In this document: piece after piece, positions 57,101 through 64,000 of the stretch
How the letters are laid out: each line of letters begins with the position of its first letter
How positions within the stretch are numbered: position 1 is the first letter of the stretch
Source of the DNA: Hippophae tibetana
Taxonomy: Eukaryota; Streptophyta; Magnoliopsida; Rosales; Elaeagnaceae
NCBI GenBank assembly: GCA_037013495.1
Contig: JAZDXN010000029.1
Span: 508,501 to 572,500, forward strand
Length of the DNA: 64,000 nucleotides
Reading direction: 5' to 3'
The notes under the pieces: generated by a model
What the model saw: only the letters and a program-made list of their open reading frames with translations
What the model was told of the DNA's origin: nothing
The model's database searches: none
Program-made: the position numbers and the translations under genes

Positions 57101-59172
57101 GAAAATGCTCTACCTACCTTGTTCAAAAGATATATGCAAGTCAGTGCTGATCATGCTAGAAAATATGGAGGAACAGGGTTAGGACTGGCGATATGCAAAC
57201 AATTGGTAAACTCTTCTTGATATAAACACTATATTTGTTGCATTTCCTTAGTTTAATACAATATATGAAGCAGTTTTTGGCTGCTGATACGAAAAGCATG
57301 TTTGGCTGGGAGTGAGATGATGCATACTATGCCTTATCAATAAACTCATTATTCAATCAGTTTTTGAGTTGTCACTGGGATTTGTAAAATATCACTTTCT
57401 TCTACAATGTCCAATTATCCATGTACTGAAAAATAGCCATCACATTTGGAGAAATGTAAAAGTTAAATTTAACTCACTGAATAAGCAACTTCTCGGCTCT
57501 AGTATTAAGAGAAAAGGATAGTACTGTTAATAGCATTTAGATGCAAAATGAGTGGTTTTCTTTATTCAAATATATATGCTTTTACTGAAACCATGTACTT
57601 ATAACTTTCTTACTGTACATTTTGGAATAGGTTGAACTGATGGGTGGTCGTCTCACAGTGTCTAGCCAAGAGCATCATGGCTCAACATTTACATTTATCC
57701 TACCTTACAAGGTTTCAGACACATGTGACCATTCTGACGATTCTGATGAGCTCACAGATATGTCAAATATTGATACCGCATCGGACTGTTCAACTGAAGG
57801 ATTTTTCCAATTCCAGCCACGCACTTTAAGTTCTCTATTTAGTTCTAATGGTACCTGCAGAACCCTAAAGTTACTACCAAACAATATTGTTTACTCACCT
57901 AAACTTAATGCCTTCCCAAACAACTCTTACTCCTTTCCTTCTAATAACACCAGTTCAGAGGAGACAGTTTCATTTGGGGATTCTTGGTCAGCTGTTGATG
58001 CTGCAGAGACATCATCTGAACCCGAAACTTCCTTGAGCTACAGAGCAAATGCAGATGATAGTGTAAACTTTGTTAATGGAGCCAAACAGTCTCTAGGTGA
58101 CACAAATAATCAAATCCATAATTATAGTGTTGATCCTTCCCATGTTGTACATACCAGCAAAGATATTTATACAGCAGCAAATACAACTGAGCCCCAAACA
58201 ACATGTCAAGGAAAGGAGAAATCTGACACAAGCTCTCATTGTAATACTACAAGCACTTCGGAAGTGACAAATTCAACATTAAAGCCTAAGATCCTTCTTG
58301 TTGAAGATAACAAAATAAATGTGATGGTGACACGATCGATGATGAAGCAAATAGGCTATAGCATAGATGTGGTGAATAATGGAGTTGAAGCAGTTCGTGC
58401 TGTTCAGAGGCATAATTATGGTCTCGTTTTGATGGTAGTTTCTAAGTCACATATGTCTATATGTTCTGCAACAATTTTTCAGCTTCACCTTAAAATTTTT
58501 GATTTAGGAACATCATAATCATGTATCATCTTGTGATTTTAGGATGTGTGCATGCCTGTTATGGATGGGCTTCAAGCTACAAGATTAATCCGTTCCTTTG
58601 AGGAAACTGGCCATTGGAATGATGCAGTGGAGGCTGGAATTGATCCTCTTGATGCATCCTCAGATGTACAAAATGGCCAATGTTGTGTGCCATTGGTGAA
58701 GAGGACCCCCATCATTGCGGTGAGCATTCTCATTCTTATTGCTCCAAAAGATTCAATTTTATATCAATACATGTTAAACCTCAATATTTCTTGTTAGAAT
58801 AATATCTTGTTTGCTGCCGTGGTGCCCTTATGGCTCAAGTATGGTAGTCTAAGAGGCGAGGACTTCGACTTGTTATGTTAGCCGCTTTCTAGTACAATTG
58901 GTAATGCCTTAATATGAGTTCCTTTGTTTGTATTCTCCACCCCAAAATATATTAAATAAAATCTCATTTGTTGCCTATAAGGAAACATGTTCATGTAGTA
59001 ATGCATTAACTGATACAATTAGTGTGTAAACATGCAGATGACAGCAAATGCATTGTCGGAGAGTGCAGAGGAGTGTTATAGAAACGGTATGGATTCATTT
59101 GTTTCAAAACCTGTAACTTTTCAAAAGTTGAAACAATGCCTAGATCAATACTTGTCCCGAGCTTCCCTGTAA
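54129..59172 (+). CDS. AHK5: Cytosolic hybrid histidine kinase, AHK5/CKI2-like, 12 coding exons
   Basis: Exons: 54129-54860, 55098-55154, 55359-55586, 55699-55792, 55881-56087, 56245-56375, 56489-56538, 56632-56936, 57102-57205, 57631-58434, 58543-58719, 59038-59172. All introns are GT-AG, total 3024 nt, 1007 residues; the Arabidopsis protein is about 920. Order: acidic N-terminus from [13 protein letters not shown], coiled coils (about 80-124 and 176-219), PAS-like region (about 222-339), kinase with phospho-acceptor His385 ([11 protein letters not shown]), N box (NAIKFTHEG, about 501), G1 (DTGIGIP, 595-601), F box (LFKRYMQ) and G2 (GGTGLGLA, 624-631). After a Ser/Asn-rich linker comes the receiver with Asp862 (LLVEDN), phospho-acceptor Asp905 ([10 protein letters not shown]), Thr965 and Lys987 (FVSKP). 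No membrane segment is present. In Arabidopsis this kinase acts in ethylene, ABA, peroxide and salt responses of roots and guard cells. The linker is longer than usual. Confidence 0.95.
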
Positions 59173-60100
59173 ATTTTAGGCTTGTGTGCAAAAATAGGAC
59201 ACAACATGATAGGAAGTTTTGTAATCAATATATAATGTTCTTAGCTATTAGCATTTGGGTATGAATTGTACAGCTAGATTTTCTGATATGCATTCTTTTT
59301 TGTTTCCTGACCAAGATATGTACATTAGTTTGCTGAGTAAAAGTTGATAAACGTTCTGAAAAGTGAAAAATGGACAAGGAGAGATATATTATATCCTAAA
59401 TGGATGACTCCAAGAGTTTCTTTTTATTACCAAGTTTGTCCTTCATTTTTCATTTTGTTAAATGATTATTAGCCTTAAGATCCGGCTATTCCTCACAATG
59501 ATCTTAAAAAGAAGCTCATATTATATTTCTCTACTGAATTTTAGAGGTGTTATTCATTACTCTTGGAATATATTCCCTACCAATCATATCGTTTGTTCTT
59601 TTTATCAAGCATTGGTATTTGTGTTTTTTTTTAAATATTTGCATTTCTTACATTTTATTAGCCTAGAGTACTACACAATCACTCACATTATGAGAATTGA
59701 ATAATCTCTCATTTTAGTTATAAAAAAAACATTGAATTTGGTGCCCATGGTATTAAATTCTCAACCAATCGACAATTTTTGGTTCAATTAAAGGGATGTC
59801 AAATGTGGCCAACCATAGCTAATGGTTATTAATTATATTTGTTGGTTGTGCATGCTTATACTTAAAGGGTAAAATTGTCAAAACAATCCAGCACAATATA
59901 AATAAAATAAAAAATAGGTAAAAGTATACCTAACGTGAGGAAAAGCTTAAATATGTGTAATGTAATTGAGAGTTTATGCAACAAATAAAAAATAAAATAC
60001 TAGAAAATGACGCATGCGATCATAACCAATACAAGAATTAAAGAGGTTAAGCCATTAAAAGGCTTAATCCATTGTCCAAGTATAGCATTTTTATTCTTTC
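59173..60100. other. 3' flank of the histidine kinase gene
   Basis: The 3' untranslated region probably ends within a few hundred bases; AATCAATATATAATG at 59224 is a possible far-upstream or polyadenylation signal. The rest is AT-rich and without recognisable genes up to the Copia-4 LTR-like sequence. Confidence 0.5.
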
Positions 60101-60117
60101 TTTTCCACCTAGGACCA

Positions 60118-60253
60118 CACCACCACCATGTAACAATTCGTTACAATCTCTCTAAATTGTATTAGAGATAATTACACCACTTGAGCACCACCACCATGTA
60201 ACAATTCGTTACAATCTCTCTAAATTGTATTAGAGATAATTACACCACTTGAG
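60118..60253. repeat. 68-bp perfect tandem duplication
   Basis: Unit CACCACCACCATGTAACAAT to ACACCACTTGAG is present at 60118-60185 and 60186-60253 without differences. It contains GTAACAATTCGTTAC, a small palindrome, and lies in the LTR-like end of Copia-4. Identity suggests that the duplication is much younger than the element. Confidence 0.93.
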
Positions 60254-60897
60254 TTCCTCGTTAGCTTTCTCTGTCTAAGTGTTTATAAGCCACTAATTAT
60301 CCTTATAAGAACTGAATTCTCAAGTGTTTCTCATCTCTCTTGATGCATATGTGTGTGCCTTTATATAGGATCTTGCAAGTGATCCATTGCACAAGAGCCT
60401 TGTGTATTCCCTTGGCTTTAAAATTTTCAATGGCCGTTAATGCTAACGGGCATCCAATGATCATTTCTTGGTATCACATCATAAAAACTCCACCTTGATA
60501 CCAAGAAAGACTTACTTGCTACACTTTCTCTTTTCTACTACCTAGCTTTCAGTGCCTTCTATCAATCTTACGAAACTCTTACAATGGGATACTTTGCTTA
60601 ATGTGACTACTTTGGTAACCATGTATGCATGGTTATCATCTGAATGAACATTCTTTAACAATACCATCACATCTTCTATGATAATTTGATGAAATGAAAT
60701 TTCACATAAACTTGCTTGATCCTCTCATGATGTTGAGTATTTTTAGATAGGTATATAGCACTTTGATTGTCCTAGTGAATGACAACTAATTCCTATTATA
60801 CCACAATTATTTAGTGAACCCTTTTAGCCATAGAGCTTCCTTTACATCCTCAGTTGTTGTCACACACTTAGCCTCCGTGGATAACAAAGCCACAATC

Positions 60898-63660
60898 TTA
60901 TAAAGAGTTGCATTCCAGCTCACTAAACCCTCCACCAAGTATAAAAAGATAACCTGCTAAAGATCTTTTGTCAAGATTTCTTACGAAGTTTGAATCCACA
61001 AAACCAATAACCGTTGATGCTTTCTCTTTTCCTTTATACATTAAACTAGTTGAGCTTATACCTTTCAAGTGCCTAAACAACCATTTAACTACTTCCAAAT
61101 GCACCTTCCTAGATTTACTCATGAACCTGAGTACCAAACTTAAATTGTGAGCTAAATTTGATCAAGTACACACCATGAAATACATAAGACACCTCGTTAC
61201 ATTCAAATAATCCACTTTCCTCATATATTCCACCTCATCCTATGTGATTGGTGAATCTAAGCTTGAAAGTTTAAAGTGTTAAGCTAATGGGGTTGTCATT
61301 GGTTTTGCATTACTCATTCCAAACATTTCTAATAGTTTCTTCACATATTGTGATTAAGTTAACCATTCTTTTCTTTGTTTCTTTTCTATGATAATCTTCA
61401 TTCCCAGTATTCTCTTAGCCTACCCCAACTCTTTCATTTCAAATTCTTTGTTTAGTTAAGCTTTCACCCTTAATACCTCTACCTTGCTTCTACTAGCTAC
61501 TAACATGTCATCCATATATAGTAGCAAGTAGACAACATGTTCAGAATGAACTCCCTTCAAGTAAACACAATGATCATATTCACTTCTCTTGAATCCATCC
61601 GTGATGATGTACTCATTAAATTTTTTATACCAACACATTTTAGTCCATATAAGGATTTCTTCAAGAAGCATACCATATTCTACTTTTCTTTGGCTACAAA
61701 ATCCTTTGGTTGTTCCACATAAATCTTCTCTTTTAGCTTTCTATGAAGGAATGTTGTTTTACAATCTAATTGTTCCAATTCCATATCTGACTATGCTACT
61801 ATTGAAAGTAACATTCTGATTGTAATATGTTTAACAACTGGGGAAAATATTTCAGACTAGTCTATACCTTTCCTATGAGTAAACCCTTTTTTCCACCAAC
61901 CTTAATTTGCACCTTGGGGCTTCAACATATAGTATGCCTTCTTTCTTCTTGTATATCCACTTACTAGCAACAGTTTTAAAACCCTTGGGTTTAGGAACCA
62001 TAACCTAAGTCTTATTCATAGTAAGTGAATGTATCTTATCTTTCATTGATTATTTCCATTGCTTTGAGTCACTCCTTGTCGCAACCTCCTCATAGCTCCA
62101 TAGATCCATTTTACTTACATTTCATGTTATTGTAAAAGAAAAAGCTATTAAGTCATCAATGTCACTTGTATGATTGTTTGTTTGATCCTAAAACCTTGTT
62201 GGCCTCACTGTTTGTCTTATTTTCCTATCTCTTGCTAGTTGATAATCATTGAGATCATTACTAGTTGGTGGTGTTGTTATTTGTTGCACATTATTATTAT
62301 GATTATCTACATCAAATTTCACTTCTACTTGAGGGTGACTTTGTTGATTGCTAGTTCATGGGTTGTTGGGTTAAGTCTCTACAACATGTAAATCTCATCT
62401 TCCTTGAAAACAACATCCTTGCTCACAACACATTTACCTCTAGTTAGATCCCAGAGTCTATACCCTTAAACCCCTTCAGGGTACCTAAGGAATAAACATT
62501 TAATAGGTCTTGGTTTAGGCTTGCCAATGTTCTTGTGTATGTAGCTAACACACCAAAAACTCTAAGTGGGTCATAGGGTGGAGGCTTTCCAATCCACTTT
62601 TCTTCTGGTGATATGAAATAACATGATATGTGTACTACTTTTGCCCATAACCTTTTTTGCAAACCAGTACTTATTAAGTTATCCCTTATACGTTCCAATG
62701 AAGTCTAATTCATCCTCTTTGCAAGTCCATTCTGTTGAGGGATATAGGTCACAATTCTATGTCTTGTTATTCCACAATCTTTGTAATATTTATTGAACTC
62801 CTTATTGCAAAATTGAAGCCCATTATAAGTCCTCAAATACTTCACAGTCTTGCCTGATTGAAATTCCATTTGAGTCTTCCATGTCTTAAAATTTTCAAAT
62901 GCATCTTTTGTCTTGAGTGGTATGCTAAAGTCTTCCTGGAAAATCATCGATGAAGGTTACAAAATACCTTGAGCCACTTAGGGAAGGAATTTGTGCAGGG
63001 CCCTAAAGGATTGAATGCATAAATCCAAATTTCTCACTTATGTTGCCATCACTTCTTGAGAATTCAACCCTCTTTGCCTTTCTTAGTGTGCGTTGCTCTC
63101 ATAATGTCATTTTGTCTATCTACAAGGGTCCAAGCAAGCCTTGCTCACTCAATTCATGAAGCCCTTTCTCAATGATGTGAGCCAACCTCCTATGCCACAG
63201 TTAAAGACTTGTGTCATTTCCTTCTTCACTGATTATTGCATAGTGTGCATTATTTCCTCCCTTTAGTAGATAGATCCCAGTCCTTCACCTCTAAAATACA
63301 CCATTGTGCCTCGAGTAATTTTTAATTCTACACCATGCCCTTTAAACACATAAACATCCTTCACCATCTACCCAAGAGAGATTAGGTACCCCATGTATAA
63401 TTGTTTCAGTGCCATCTGCCATTGTGATTGTCACAGTGACAATGCCTACAATTTCACATGCTTGGTTATTCCCCATGTAAACTATCCCATTGTCAACTGC
63501 TTTGTACATTGAAAAATAGTCTTTGTAAGGTGTCATATGATATGAGAACCCTGGTTCCAGAATCCAATCTCCCTTGTAGTAATCTTTAAGAAAAGTGAGG
63601 GCCTCTGCATTTAATATCCATCTTGAGCTACTGAGGCTTTTGTATTGGAGGATTCCTTGT
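60898..63660 (-). pseudogene. pol remnant of Copia-4 (protease, integrase, RT, RNase H)
   Basis: Segments read leftward: HHDYPEKRSRYKEKDKESS spacer and protease (WILEPGFSYHMTPYKDYF near 63560-63500), integrase zinc region (about 63200-63070), integrase core (62947-62444; TYNGLQFCNKEFNKYYKDCG, YIPQQNGLAKRMN, ISPEEKWIGKPPPYDPLRVF), RT (61671-61456; YDHCVYLKGVHSEHVVYLLL, YMDDMLVAS) and RNase H (61137-60898; MSKSRKVHLEVVKWLFRHLK, DSNFVRNLDKRSLAGYLF). The protease catalytic Asp is Glu here. Stops and shifts are numerous. The sequence style is TNT1-like but clearly different from Copia-1. Confidence 0.82.
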
Positions 63661-63698
63661 CTTTTTCTTTGTACCTACTTCTTTTCTCAGGGTAGTCA

Positions 63699-64000
63699 TG
63701 ATGAGCGAAAACCGGCATCGTCGATTCTTGCCAATACTTTGGTTTTATATTTATAAAACTCTCGCAAGTGCATGAATCATTTCGTAGAAAATGATAAGTA
63801 TACTCCCAAGGTCGATCTAAGGAAGGAATGTATGTGGTTTTTAATTTATTATTCAAACTTTTAAAAATGAAATTAAATCCTAAACATCCTGTCACGATAT
63901 TTTGGGTTTTGTGTTTTTAATCTACTTACATAAAAATAAACATAGATTCAATAAACATTTATGCAAATTTTATCATTTATAATGGCAGAGTATTTATGGA
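63699..64000 (-). mobile_element. Second copy of the Gypsy-like repeat, cut by the right window edge
   Basis: From TGATGAG at 63699 to the window end, the sequence is the reverse complement of 46730-47038. Shared phrases include CCAATACTTTGGTTTTATAT, TCGCAAGTGCA, AATGATAAGTATACTCCCAA, TCCTAAACATCCTGTCACGA and AGTATTTATGGA. It interrupts the Copia-4 gag-protease spacer. It is thus an inverted second insertion of the same family; its left flank AGTCA (63694-63698) should recur at its right end outside the window. Confidence 0.85.

Larger units (their letters stand above)
60100..63698 (-). mobile_element. Copia-4: decayed Copia fragment, minus strand
   Basis: From right to left on the minus strand come protease, integrase, RT and RNase H remains, then a purine-rich tract (complement of 60483-60497) and an LTR-like stretch whose outer start is near 60478 (TGTGATACCAAG) and which includes a TATA-like CTATATAAAGGC (complement of about 60358-60370). 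The upstream half of gag and the 5' LTR are missing because another element begins at 63699. The far end of the LTR, around 60.1 kb, is uncertain, partly because of a 68-bp duplication there. Confidence 0.75.

Noticed and set aside
58800..58905. More GC-rich patch in kinase intron 11 as a tRNA or other small RNA
   Set aside because: I could not draw a cloverleaf or find A/B-box spacing that fits a tRNA; it is simply intron sequence.

Overview
This is plant nuclear DNA, almost certainly from a eudicot. The evidence is strong AT-richness, Copia, Gypsy-type and CACTA (En/Spm) transposons, GT-AG introns, and a 12-coding-exon cytosolic hybrid histidine kinase of the Arabidopsis AHK5/CKI2 type. I cannot fix the species from the sequence. 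Only two loci look like host genes: a small GRF-type zinc-finger gene (minus strand, 17220-17656) and the histidine kinase gene (plus strand, leader about 52.7 kb, CDS 54129-59172). Nearly everything else is nested, decayed transposon.

Layout. 1-5172: the end of a CACTA element (CACTA-1, genes on minus) cut by the window edge. 5173-7129: old intergenic sequence with a foldback repeat and an unrecognised broken ORF. 7130-12247: a complete Copia (Copia-1, plus) with LTRs, tRNA primer site, purine tract and ATAAT target duplication. 12332-17220: a second, unrelated Copia (Copia-2, plus) with unusual TG...CT ends and a TACAT duplication, inserted exactly at the stop codon of the GRF gene. 17657-21983: AT-rich non-coding DNA with one MITE-like inverted repeat. 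21984-35744: a Copia of the same family as Copia-1 (Copia-3, minus) split by an 8640-bp CACTA element (CACTA-2, 23184-31823, target duplication GAC). CACTA-2 holds a TNP2 transposase gene, a second gene with Transposase_24-like and Ulp1-like protease parts, and a 260-bp hairpin. 35745-48900: remnants of SIRE/Opie-like Copia gag genes in opposite orientations, one of them interrupted by a 4417-bp Gypsy-like deletion derivative (42622-47038, duplication CTCCA). 48950-50983: a decayed third CACTA. 51-59.2 kb: the histidine kinase promoter, intron-containing leader with upstream ORFs, and coding exons. 60.1-63.7 kb: a decayed Copia (Copia-4, minus), interrupted at 63699 by another copy of the Gypsy-like repeat that leaves the window.

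How the parts relate. Several insertions can be undone exactly because the target duplications survive: removing CACTA-2 restores the Copia-3 frame, removing the 42.6-47.0 kb element restores a gag gene, and removing Copia-1 and Copia-2 rejoins the sequence around the GRF gene. CACTA-1 and CACTA-2 are sister copies with complementary internal deletions, so neither alone has a whole transposase, but together they cover nearly all of one. The histidine kinase looks intact: all splice sites are GT-AG, the exons total 3024 nt, and the phosphorelay His and Asp are present.

The items most worth following up are the long hairpin inside CACTA-2, the protease gene with its catalytic residues kept in a dying transposon, the uORF-rich leader of the histidine kinase gene, and the Copia-2 insertion that remade the GRF stop codon.
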